Shown piece by piece: positions 1 to 7,426 of a stretch of DNA of 64,000 bases. The notes under the pieces were generated by a model. That model worked only from the letters and a program-made list of their open reading frames with translations. It did no database searches and was not told the origin of the DNA. Position numbers and translations under genes: made by a program. The DNA comes from Ottowia thiooxydans DSM 14619 (GTDB lineage: Bacteria; Pseudomonadota; Gammaproteobacteria; Burkholderiales; Burkholderiaceae_C): positions 30,604-94,603 of the forward strand of contig NZ_KE383944.1 in NCBI RefSeq assembly GCF_000422885.1. Reading direction: 5' to 3'. Position 1 is the first letter of the stretch; the number at the start of each line of letters is the position of its first letter.

Positions 1-126
1 GCAGCTTTCTTGGCTGGAGCAGCAGCTTTCTTAGCTGGAGCAGCAGCTTTCTTGGCTGGAGCAGCAGCTTTCTTCGCTGGTGCAGCGGCTTTCTTAGCTG
101 GTGCAGCAGCTTTCTTCACTGGGGCC
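1..126 (-). repeat. Six in-frame 21-bp tandem repeats inside the H1-like gene
   Basis: The 21-bp unit reads GCAGCTTTCTTNGCTGGNGCA on the plus strand and encodes one PAKKAAA heptad on the minus strand. Six units are visible (1-21, 22-42, 43-63, 64-84, 85-105 and a diverged 106-126). The array probably continues beyond the left edge. Units differ mainly at third codon positions, so the peptide is conserved while the DNA drifts. Confidence 0.9.
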
Positions 127-158
127 TTCTTCGCGGCCGCTTTTTTCGCAGTTGCCAT
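1..158 (-). CDS. Histone H1-like DNA-binding protein (5' part, runs off the left edge)
   Basis: Only the N-terminal ~52 codons are in the window. The protein starts MATAKKAAAKKAPVKKAAAP and continues as tandem PAKKAAA heptads. Such lysine/alanine/proline-rich tails are typical of bacterial histone H1-like (HctB/AlgP-type) proteins, which bind and compact DNA through charge. The ATG at 156-158 follows a clear GGAGAAG ribosome-binding site 4 bases upstream, so the start is secure. The gene lies downstream of nrdB on the same strand, about 190 bases away and separated by a strong hairpin. The C-terminus and total length cannot be seen, so the exact subfamily is open. Confidence 0.8.
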   Translation of the reverse strand, partial: MATAKKAAAKKAPVKKAAAPAKKAAAPAKKAAAPAKKAAAPAKKAAAPAKKA

Positions 159-225
159 TTTCTTCTCCTTGATCAAGTTGAACTTTCAACAGGGAACGCT
201 TCGTGCCTGTTGAGCGCACGAAGCG

Positions 226-264
226 ATTCATGGCGCTGGAGCTTGAGGCTCCAGCGCCATGAAT
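226..264. terminator. Perfect 17-bp inverted repeat (hairpin) between nrdB and the H1-like gene
   Basis: Arms 226-242 and 248-264 are perfectly complementary (ATTCATGGCGCTGGAGC and its complement) around a 5-base TTGAG loop. It lies downstream of nrdB and upstream of the H1-like gene. No run of T follows on either strand, so it is not a canonical Rho-independent terminator. A transcript-end stabiliser or a 5'-UTR hairpin of the H1-like gene are alternatives. Confidence 0.55.
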
Positions 265-344
265 ACGGGTGCATCACCCCTCGCGCTACAGCGAGCGACG
301 GTGGAGTGGTGCAAAAAAATAAACGCACGTTAATGTCGTTTCTT

Positions 345-1532
345 TCAGTCCCAGGAAAGAGCGCCGCCGGATTGATACTCGATCACCCGGGTTTCAAAGA
401 AATTACGCTCTTTCTTCAAATCGATCATCTCGCTCATCCACGGAAATGGATTTTCCTCATTGGGGTAGAGCGGGTCCAAGCCGATCTGCGTGGCACGCCG
501 ATTGGCGATATAGCGCAGATAGCCTTTGAACATGGAGGCATTGAGCCCAAGCACGCCGCGCGGCATGGTGTCCTCGGCATAACGGTATTCGAGTTCGACG
601 GCTTGTTCGAACAGGCCTTTGATCTCTGCTTTGAAAGCGGAGGTCCACAGGCCGGGGTTTTCCAGCTTGATCTGGTTGATCAGATCGATGCCAAAGTTGC
701 AGTGCATCGATTCATCGCGGAGGATGTATTGATATTGCTCTGCAGCACCGGTCATCTTGTTTTGTCGGCCCATGGCGAGAATCTGCGTGAAGCCTACGTA
801 GAAGAACAAGCCTTCCATGAGGCAGGCGAACACGATCATGCTTTTCAGCAAGGTTTGATCGGCTTCCGGAGTTCCCGTTACGAACAGTGGGTCCGAGATC
901 GCATCGATGTATGGGATCAGGAATTCGTCTTTGGCGCGGATCGAGCCTACCTCGTGATACGCGTTGAAGATTTCTGATTCATCAAGGCCCAGTGACTCGA
1001 CGATGTATTGATAAGCGTGGGTGTGAATCGCTTCTTCAAACGCCTGGCGCAGCAAAAACTGGCGGCACTCTGGAGCTGTGATATGGCGGTAGGTGCCCAG
1101 CACAATGTTGTTCGCGGCCAGCGAATCTGCGGTGACGAAGAAGCCCAGGTTGCGCTTGATGATCCGGCGCTCATCTTCTGTCAATCCGTTGGGATCTTTC
1201 CAGAGCGCGATGTCGCGGCTCATGTTGACCTCTTGCGGCATCCAGTGGTTGGCGCATGTGGCGAGATACTTTTCCCAAGCCCACTTGTACTTGAACGGCA
1301 CCAGTTGATTGACATCAGTCTGGCCGTTGATGATGCGCTTGTCTGCAGCGTTGACGCGGCGAGCAGTGGCAGGTGCTGATGTGGATGCTGGTGCTTGCGC
1401 GCCAAAGGTCATGGCGGGTTTCGAAGCGAAGACGGCGTGCTCTCCAGCGCTTGATTCGTCGCTAGGATTTTGCATGAGAGGCTGCGGTGCAGGTTGCAAA
1501 GCGGGCCTTGATTCTTCGTCCCAGGTCAACAT
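345..1532 (-). CDS. nrdB: Ribonucleoside-diphosphate reductase class Ia, beta subunit NrdB
   Basis: Carries the diiron centre and tyrosyl radical used by NrdA to reduce ribonucleotides to deoxyribonucleotides in the cytoplasm. The full ligand set is visible with ATG 1532 as residue 1: D136, E167 and H170 (in EEAIHTHAY), E240, E274 and H277 (DESMH). The radical tyrosine is Y174, so this is a Tyr-type Fe/Fe enzyme. The 395-residue length is normal for this branch. About 60 N-terminal residues are Pro/Ala-rich and probably disordered. A TTG four codons upstream (1544) is a possible alternative start, but the ATG has a GGA at suitable distance. It lies 219 bp after nrdA on the same strand, and the gap holds a dispersed repeat. 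Confidence 0.95.
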   Translation of the reverse strand: MLTWDEESRPALQPAPQPLMQNPSDESSAGEHAVFASKPAMTFGAQAPASTSAPATARRVNAADKRIINGQTDVNQLVPFKYKWAWEKYLATCANHWMPQEVNMSRDIALWKDPNGLTEDERRIIKRNLGFFVTADSLAANNIVLGTYRHITAPECRQFLLRQAFEEAIHTHAYQYIVESLGLDESEIFNAYHEVGSIRAKDEFLIPYIDAISDPLFVTGTPEADQTLLKSMIVFACLMEGLFFYVGFTQILAMGRQNKMTGAAEQYQYILRDESMHCNFGIDLINQIKLENPGLWTSAFKAEIKGLFEQAVELEYRYAEDTMPRGVLGLNASMFKGYLRYIANRRATQIGLDPLYPNEENPFPWMSEMIDLKKERNFFETRVIEYQSGGALSWD

Positions 1533-1675
1533 AGAAATTTCCAATGCTTCAATTATGGGAGCAACAGCGCGAATTGAAAAGTGTTCGCACTGTTCGCTAC
1601 CAGTTTTTTGTTGTTATGTGGCATCGCCACGAGAACTTTTACCGATCTCATTCATCACTGACCCTTTCATTGAAG

Positions 1676-1746
1676 GGCCGCCCCAAGATGAAAGACGACC
1701 CCCTCGGGGGGCAGCGGACCTCGCGAAGCGGGGAAGCGTGGGGGCC
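1676..1746 (+). repeat. Dispersed GC-rich intergenic repeat, copy 1 (nrdA-nrdB gap)
   Basis: The sequence GGCCGCCCCAAGATGAAA...CCCCCTCGGGGGGCAGCGGACC...GCGGGGAAGCGTGGGGGCC recurs in the opposite orientation at 46262-46335 and in a diverged form at 46349-46438. The core CCCCCTCGGGGGG is self-complementary and could fold. All copies are outside coding sequence, next to gene starts or ends. Confidence 0.75.
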
Positions 1747-1751
1747 TCATG

Positions 1752-4670
1752 TCATTGGCAGGCCTCGCAACCTGGGTCATCGATCGCGCAGAACTTGATG
1801 TCGGTTGCGGGGACATCGTTGAACGTTTCTTGAGGTGCAAGCGTGGCTGTTGAAGCTGGCTTTGTTGAGACACCAGAAGGCGCGCTTGAACCCGATGAAA
1901 CTGAGTTGAGTCGGTCCGATTGCACGGTTGATTTCTCTGCGTGCGTCGCGCTGGAAGTGCGGAGGTAATAGGTGGTCTTGAGGCCACGCAACCATGCCAG
2001 CTTGTAGGTCTCATCAAGCTTTTTACCGGAGGCACCTGCCATGTAGATGTTCAGGCTCTGCGCCTGGTCAATCCACTTCTGGCGCCGTGACGCGGCTTCT
2101 ACCAACCAGGAGGGTTCGACTTCGAATGCGGTCGCGTAGAGATCCTTGACCTCTTGCGGCACGCGATCGATGGGGGCGAGTGAGCCGTCGAAGTGTTTGA
2201 GATCCATCACCATCACGTCGTCCCACAAACCGAGGCGCTTCAGATCCTTCACGAGGTAGTGATTGATGATGGTGAACTCACCGGAGAGATTGCTCTTGAC
2301 CGAGAGGTTGCCAAAGCACGGTTCGATGGATGCATCGACACCGACGATGTTCGAGATGGTGGCAGTGGGTGCAATAGCGACGCAATTGGAATTGCGCATG
2401 CCGTCTTGTGCGATCTTGCGGCGAAGCGCGTCCCAATCCAGTGTGGTTGAGCGGTCTACTTCCACGTAGTTGCCACCGCGTGACTGCTGCAGGAGGTCAA
2501 GCGTGTCCAGCGGCAAAATGCCTTGGTCCCAGAGCGAACCGCGGTAGCTGGAATAGCGTCCGCGTTCGGCAGCCAGCTCGGTCGAAGCCCAGTAGGCTTG
2601 ATAGCAAACGGCTTCCATGGAACGATCTGCGAACGAGATGGCTTCGGGTGAACCATAGGCAATGCGCAACTCGTAGAGCGCATCCTGGAAACCCATGATG
2701 CCCAGGCCGACCGGACGATGGCGCAGATTGGAGTCGCGCGCTTTCTTGACCGCGTAGTAGTTGATGTCGATCACGTTGTCGAGCATGCGCATGGCGGTGG
2801 ATACCGTGCGCTGCAGTTTGGCGTGGTCGATGCCGCCGTCTTTCAAGTGCTGCAGCAGGTTGATCGAGCCGAGGTTGCAGACGGCCGTTTCCGTGTCGCT
2901 GGTGTTGAGGGTGATCTCCGTGCAGAGATTGCTTGAGTGCACGACGCCAGCATGTTGCTGAGGGCTGCGTACATTGCAGGCATCCTTGAACGTGATCCAA
3001 GGGTGGCCTGTCTCGAACAACATGGAGAGCATCTTGCGCCAGAGGTCGTTGGCGGGCAAGGTCTTGCTGGGTTGGAGATCGCCACGCTGGGCGCGTTCTT
3101 CATAGGCGACATAGGCCTGCTCGAACGCAGTGCCGAACTTATCGTGCAGATCAGGAACGTCCGAAGGGGAGAACAGAGTCCAGTTGCCTTTTTCCATGAC
3201 GCGGCGCATGAACAGATCCGGAATCCAGTTGGCGGTGTTCATGTCGTGAGTGCGCCGGCGGTCATCGCCGGTGTTCTTGCGCAGCTCCAGAAACTCCTCG
3301 ATGTCCAGGTGCCATGTTTCCAGGTAGGCGCAGACAGCACCTTTGCGTTTGCCGCCCTGATTCACGGCGACTGCCGTGTCGTTGACCACTTTCAGGAAGG
3401 GCACCACGCCTTGGGATTCGCCGTTGGTTCCTTTGATGTGGCTGCCAAGGGCACGCACACGTGTCCAGTCGTTGCCCAAACCACCTGCGAACTTCGAGAG
3501 GAGGGCGTTTTCCTTGATGGATTCGTAGATGCCGTCGAGATCATCAGGCACCGTGGTCAGGTAGCAAGATGAAAGCTGCGAGCGCAAAGTGCCGCTATTG
3601 AACAGCGTGGGGGTGCTGCTCATGAAGTCGAACGATGAGATCAACTCGTAAAACTCGATGGCACGGGCTTCGCGATCGATCTCGTTCAGAGAAAGGCCCA
3701 TGGCCACGCGCATAAAGAATGCCTGTGGCAACTCGATGCGGGATTTGCGCAGGTGCAGGAAGTAGCGGTCGTAGAGGGTTTGCAGGCCGAGGTAGTCAAA
3801 CTGCAAATCCCGCTCGGGTTTGAGTGCTGCGCCCAGGCGGGCCAGGTCAAACTGCTGAAGGCGTTCGTCCAGCAGGCCGCCTTGTACGCCTTTCTTGATG
3901 AACTGCGGAAAGTACTCCACATAGCGAGCGGCCAATTCCGGCAGGCTCACGGTTTCTCCCAAGACTTCCTTGGCGATCGTGTGCAGCAGCAGGCGCGCGG
4001 TGGCGTAGGTGTAGTCTGGCTCTTTCTCGATCAGGGTGCGTGCGGCCAGGATGGCGGCTTTATAAACTTCTTCGACGGGAACGCCGTCGTAGAGGTTGCG
4101 CTGCGTTTCAATCAGGATGGGCTCGCCGCGCACGTCTGCGCCCAGGTCGGCGCATGCGTGGCTGATCAATGTCTTGAGGGCTGGCAGATCAAGTGCGACA
4201 CGTTGGCCTTTGTCCAGGACGTGCAGGGTGGGCGCCTCTGGGACCGTTTCAAGCTTCTGATGAGCGCGTTCCTGGGCACGGCGCTCGCGGTAGAGCACGT
4301 AAGCGCGCGCGACTTCGTGGTGGCCGCTGCGCATCAAGCCGAGCTCCACCTGGTCTTGCACGTCTTCTATATGGAAGGTGCCGCCACCCGGGCGCGAGCG
4401 AAGCAAGGCGCGCACCACGGTTTGAGTCAAGCCATCGACCACTTCGCGCACGCTTGCGGACGCTGCGCCCTGGGTACCATGGACGGCCAGGAATGCCTTC
4501 ATCAGTGCCACCGCGATCTTGGTCGGCTCGAAGGCCACCACGGCGCCATTGCGCCGCATGATTTGGTAGCTGTTCAGTGTGTTGCCGGGGACCAATGTTG
4601 TGGGCGCATTGTCAGATGAAGTTTTGACGCGAGCAGCATGGGCGGGCGCGGTGGCAGGGGCTAGTTGCAT
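1752..4670 (-). CDS. nrdA: Ribonucleoside-diphosphate reductase class Ia, alpha subunit NrdA
   Basis: Catalytic subunit of the aerobic ribonucleotide reductase, 972 residues. Visible active-site elements are C369 (QLSSCYLTT) and C598 (AVCNLGS) as the redox pair, N581/C583/E585 in SSNLCTEI with C583 as the thiyl site, and a C-terminal CEAC pair (968-971) that shuttles electrons. The N-terminus is longer than in E. coli. Residues about 35-130 look like an intact ATP cone (RRNGAVVAFEPTKIAVAL). Residues about 155-240 align by eye with the E. coli ATP-cone region but look degenerate, suggesting two cones. The start ATG (4668-4670) follows AGAGGAA. Two NrdR-type boxes lie upstream. It forms an operon with nrdB. 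Confidence 0.96.
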   Translation of the reverse strand: MQLAPATAPAHAARVKTSSDNAPTTLVPGNTLNSYQIMRRNGAVVAFEPTKIAVALMKAFLAVHGTQGAASASVREVVDGLTQTVVRALLRSRPGGGTFHIEDVQDQVELGLMRSGHHEVARAYVLYRERRAQERAHQKLETVPEAPTLHVLDKGQRVALDLPALKTLISHACADLGADVRGEPILIETQRNLYDGVPVEEVYKAAILAARTLIEKEPDYTYATARLLLHTIAKEVLGETVSLPELAARYVEYFPQFIKKGVQGGLLDERLQQFDLARLGAALKPERDLQFDYLGLQTLYDRYFLHLRKSRIELPQAFFMRVAMGLSLNEIDREARAIEFYELISSFDFMSSTPTLFNSGTLRSQLSSCYLTTVPDDLDGIYESIKENALLSKFAGGLGNDWTRVRALGSHIKGTNGESQGVVPFLKVVNDTAVAVNQGGKRKGAVCAYLETWHLDIEEFLELRKNTGDDRRRTHDMNTANWIPDLFMRRVMEKGNWTLFSPSDVPDLHDKFGTAFEQAYVAYEERAQRGDLQPSKTLPANDLWRKMLSMLFETGHPWITFKDACNVRSPQQHAGVVHSSNLCTEITLNTSDTETAVCNLGSINLLQHLKDGGIDHAKLQRTVSTAMRMLDNVIDINYYAVKKARDSNLRHRPVGLGIMGFQDALYELRIAYGSPEAISFADRSMEAVCYQAYWASTELAAERGRYSSYRGSLWDQGILPLDTLDLLQQSRGGNYVEVDRSTTLDWDALRRKIAQDGMRNSNCVAIAPTATISNIVGVDASIEPCFGNLSVKSNLSGEFTIINHYLVKDLKRLGLWDDVMVMDLKHFDGSLAPIDRVPQEVKDLYATAFEVEPSWLVEAASRRQKWIDQAQSLNIYMAGASGKKLDETYKLAWLRGLKTTYYLRTSSATHAEKSTVQSDRLNSVSSGSSAPSGVSTKPASTATLAPQETFNDVPATDIKFCAIDDPGCEACQ

Positions 4671-4767
4671 GAGTTCCTCTCGGTAAGTTGTTGTTGTCTC
4701 GGTGAATTGGGGGCGCGCGGCTGGCCAATTTAGGCGGCGGCGCTTTTCTTGCGTAGGACGAGACGAT

Positions 4768-4815
4768 ACACTATATGCAGTGCTTTTTCCATGAGATAAA
4801 CACTACTGGTTGTGT
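4768..4815 (-). promoter_or_regulatory. Tandem NrdR boxes upstream of nrdA
   Basis: Two 16-bp imperfect palindromes resemble the NrdR consensus acaCwAtATaTwGtgt: ACACTATATGCAGTGC (4768-4783) and ACACTACTGGTTGTGT (4800-4815). Their starts are 32 bp apart, about three helical turns, the usual arrangement for cooperative NrdR binding. They sit about 100 bp upstream of the nrdA ATG in an otherwise gene-free 434-bp stretch (4671-5104), where the promoter must lie. nrdR itself is not in the window. Confidence 0.8.
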
Positions 4816-5091
4816 ATATTTGAGCTTTTACACATTCGTTGTGAATAGCTGTCAGCTATCGCTGCTCAGCCGCGCGAGCACGAAGCGCGTAGGCCCAGGG
4901 CGTGCGCGGCTTCTGATACAGAGAAGGAGGATTGGCGCTCCCGGACTGCGATCAATGGGCTTCAGGGGGCGGGTTCAGCTCTTCGTATGAGCGCATACGG
5001 CTTCGAAGCCGCTCTGCTGGCCACGCAACTTGACTCCGCATCGATTGATGCGTGTGCTCGTTCACTTCTTGTCAGGACCTGGAGCTGCGGT

Positions 5092-5107
5092 TAAGAACGT
5101 GTTCCTA
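5092..5107. repeat. Palindrome TAAGAACGTGTTCCTA overlapping the LysR stop codon
   Basis: Near-perfect palindrome (one mismatch) around a GT centre, overlapping the TAG stop of the LysR gene at 5105-5107. A closely matching perfect palindrome, CTAAGAACACGTTCTTAG, occurs at 33759-33776. It could be a dispersed element or a protein-binding site. Function unknown. Confidence 0.5.
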
Positions 5108-6103
5108 CGCTTTTACGGTGAGGCGGCGTGGCCCCGTTCTTCCAGAGAAACGTTCTGCATCGAATCGCGAGGCTTTGATATCGCCCTGCAACTCATGGTT
5201 CGCAGCGTGGCTTACCAAACCATTCAAAAGAGCTTCCGCTGCGATGGACATCCGAGTGTCTCTGGGCTTGCTTATATATATGGGCCTTACGATTTCTCGA
5301 GCGCTGATGCGCCGTGTTGCGATCTCGCGGCGGGCGAAGTGAGCACGCGCGCAGGCGGGGACCATGCATGACCCGAAGCCCGCCGCGACAAGCCCGGCTT
5401 GGGTCGACAACTGCTCCACCTCAAGGCCGGAGTCAATAGCGCCCGCTTCCTCCAGCACTTTCCGAGCGGGTGAGTATCCATCGCGAGTGCGTACCAGCAT
5501 CTTGTGCGTGCCGTGCAAATGGATGAACGACATGCCCCGCAGATCAGAAAGCTGGAGTTCCTTCTTGCCAGGAGTTGCCTTGCTCAATGGGCTGGCGATA
5601 TACATGGATTCTTCGAAGAGCGGTTGGAAGTCGACCTCCTGAGGTGATCCGGGTTGTGAGCTGATGGAAAAATCCACCAAGCCTTGCCGCGTCATTTCTC
5701 CGCATCGCTCTGAGGACACGTCGAACAAGCTGACCCGCACCAGTTCGTGCTTTTGTCTGAAGGGCCGTAGGGCACCAGGTAGCCAGTATTCCGCGAGGGA
5801 GGGCACGGTGGCAATGGCCACATGGCCGGCTTCCAGGGTGGAGACGGCACGAAGATCGGTTTGCACCAGATCCAACTCCTTGACGATACGCCTGGCACTG
5901 CCCAGTAGCCGTTCACCTTCAGAAGTCAGGCTGACGCCACGCCGCCCGCGAGCGAACAATCTGACCCCTAGCTGTTCCTCCATGCGGGCGATCAACTGAC
6001 TCAACGCGGATTGGGTCATGTGGCATCTCTCTGCCGCGATGGTGAATTGCAGCACGTCAGCCAGCGTGGTGAACGCTCGAAGATCCTTTTCGGAGAGGTT
6101 CAT
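5105..6103 (-). CDS. LysR-family transcriptional regulator
   Basis: Has an N-terminal winged helix-turn-helix (residues about 1-60, with the typical AERCHMTQSALSQLIARME helix) followed by a periplasmic-binding-like effector domain. Length is 332 residues from ATG 6103, normal for the family. A GTG three codons upstream (6112) is possible, and neither start has a strong ribosome-binding site. It is transcribed divergently from the Bug receptor/CoA-transferase/dehydrogenase operon, with 164 bp between them. The usual LysR logic predicts that it controls that operon in response to its substrate or a CoA intermediate. The inducer is unknown. Confidence 0.85.
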   Translation of the reverse strand: MNLSEKDLRAFTTLADVLQFTIAAERCHMTQSALSQLIARMEEQLGVRLFARGRRGVSLTSEGERLLGSARRIVKELDLVQTDLRAVSTLEAGHVAIATVPSLAEYWLPGALRPFRQKHELVRVSLFDVSSERCGEMTRQGLVDFSISSQPGSPQEVDFQPLFEESMYIASPLSKATPGKKELQLSDLRGMSFIHLHGTHKMLVRTRDGYSPARKVLEEAGAIDSGLEVEQLSTQAGLVAAGFGSCMVPACARAHFARREIATRRISAREIVRPIYISKPRDTRMSIAAEALLNGLVSHAANHELQGDIKASRFDAERFSGRTGPRRLTVKA

Positions 6104-6124
6104 TAAGACCACTAATCTAAAGAT

Positions 6125-6138
6125 AATTAATATTAATT
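6125..6138. promoter_or_regulatory. Perfect 14-bp AT palindrome, candidate LysR operator
   Basis: AATTAATATTAATT is a perfect palindrome in the divergent LysR/Bug intergenic region, in a local AT-rich stretch (6110-6150). It satisfies the loose T-N11-A pattern of LysR sites and lies next to the regulator start, as autoregulatory sites do. Assignment is by position and symmetry only. Confidence 0.45.
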
Positions 6139-6267
6139 TTACATATACCTGACAAACACGAAGAATCTGCTTGGCGCGACGTAGCGGTACGCGACATAAG
6201 TGGGTTGGTCCGGGTTATCTCAGGATGCTTGCAGTGATCGCCCCATCTTGATAAACAAGGGGACAAT

Positions 6268-7218
6268 ATGAATTTGCTTGCACGTGTGTTTTTGACGCTG
6301 GGCGTCGCTATGACCGGTTTCACAGCGGTCGCCGATGAATCGCCCATTCGAGTGATCCTTCCCTTCGCCGCAGGAAGTGGCACGGACAATATTGCTCGGC
6401 CTCTTCTCGATGAGGTGACGAAGGCCACCAAACAAGTGTTTGTCATTGACAACCGCCCAGGTGCCAGTGGAGCCATCGCGGCTCAAGCAGTTGCACAGGC
6501 CGCACCTGACGGACGGACGTTCATGGTGACTACCAATACGACGCACACCATTAACCCGGTCTTGTTCAAAAAGCTGCCCTATGACCCGGTCAAGGATTTT
6601 TCACCGGTCGCGATGGTGAGCACATCGCCCTATCTCCTGATGGTGCGTAAAGATATGCCAGTGTCTAATGTCAAGGAATTGATGGACTGGATCAAGCTCA
6701 ACCCTGGCAAGGCGTCTTATGGCTGGGGGGCGGCAGTCAGCCAGATGGCAGGCGCTGGATTTCTGAAGCGTTTTGACTTGAACGCGATTGGTGTCCCGTA
6801 CAAGAGCAGCCCGCAAGCTGTGACGGACCTGATAGGGGGCCAGATCTCGTTTATGTTCCTGGATCTCCCGGCGGCCGTGCCTCATTTGAAAGGGGACCGA
6901 CTCAAACCGCTGCTGGTAACTGCGCCCAAGCGCCTCGCGCAATTACCTTCTGTGCCGACGGCATCTGAAGCTGGGATCAAAGACTTCGATGTCTCGGCCT
7001 GGATTGGGGTATTTGCTCCCGCCGGCACGCCGGCTCCCGCGATTAAGAAAATGACCGAGGCCCTCACCCAGGCCATGCGCAGCCCTGCGCTTTTGGAAAG
7101 GTTTGAGTCCTGCTGCGTTCCTGAGGTGCTGGTCGGAGACGCATTCACCACCTACCTGCAAAAGGATTCGGCCCGGTGGGTTGAGCGGGCCGCCGCAGCC
7201 GGTATTCAACCCGAGTAA
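6268..7218 (+). CDS. Bug/TctC-family extracytoplasmic solute receptor
   Basis: 316-residue periplasmic receptor with an N-terminal signal peptide (cleavage near residue 22, after TAVADE begins). The Bug signatures are clear: PFAAGSGTDNIAR, IDNRPGASG, AAPDGRTFM and YDPVKDFSPV. These proteins bind small carboxylates or related polar compounds and normally feed TctAB membrane permeases, but no tctA or tctB is nearby. The start ATG has AAGGGGAC upstream. It is the first gene of an operon with a class III CoA-transferase and an acyl-CoA dehydrogenase, so the ligand is probably an acid that is activated to its CoA ester. Ligand unknown. Confidence 0.9.
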   Translation: MNLLARVFLTLGVAMTGFTAVADESPIRVILPFAAGSGTDNIARPLLDEVTKATKQVFVIDNRPGASGAIAAQAVAQAAPDGRTFMVTTNTTHTINPVLFKKLPYDPVKDFSPVAMVSTSPYLLMVRKDMPVSNVKELMDWIKLNPGKASYGWGAAVSQMAGAGFLKRFDLNAIGVPYKSSPQAVTDLIGGQISFMFLDLPAAVPHLKGDRLKPLLVTAPKRLAQLPSVPTASEAGIKDFDVSAWIGVFAPAGTPAPAIKKMTEALTQAMRSPALLERFESCCVPEVLVGDAFTTYLQKDSARWVERAAAAGIQPE

Positions 7219-7270
7219 ATCTGCTTTGAACACTCGCTTAGGGCGTGACGCTCTAAGACACCGTTCAGGT

Positions 7271-7410
7271 CTCAGCCACTGCCAGTTTCACGCCGCCATG
7301 TAGCGAGCGTGAAAGATCAGCGCTAAATGGCTGAGCAAACTACAAACGACCTTGGAAGGACTGGCCGCGCTTTCAGCGCTTCAGTCCGGGGCGTTTCCAC
7401 GTTTTTTTTT
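7271..7410 (+). other. Nested stem-loops and T-run between the Bug gene and the CoA-transferase gene
   Basis: Structure 1 has an outer 8-bp stem CTCAGCCA/TGGCTGAG (7271-7278 with 7328-7335) enclosing an 8-bp stem TTTCACGC/GCGTGAAA (7286-7293 with 7307-7314). Structure 2 is GGACTG/CAGTCC (7358-7363 with 7382-7387) enclosing GCGCT/AGCGC. Nine T residues follow at 7402-7410, 14 bases after structure 2. The spacing is too long for a standard terminator. An intercistronic processing or partial-attenuation element that lowers expression after the receptor gene is a reasonable reading. Confidence 0.5.
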
Positions 7411-7426
7411 GCCTAGAGAGGCACTC

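Noticed and set aside
1-126. Short tandem repeats considered as a CRISPR array
   Set aside because: The 21-bp units abut without spacers and encode a heptad repeat, so this is a coding repeat.
210-977. 255-codon plus-strand frame over nrdB
   Set aside because: It lies wholly antisense to the strongly supported nrdB and has no recognisable motif.
3753-4619. 288-codon plus-strand frame over nrdA
   Set aside because: Antisense shadow of nrdA caused by GC-rich codon bias.
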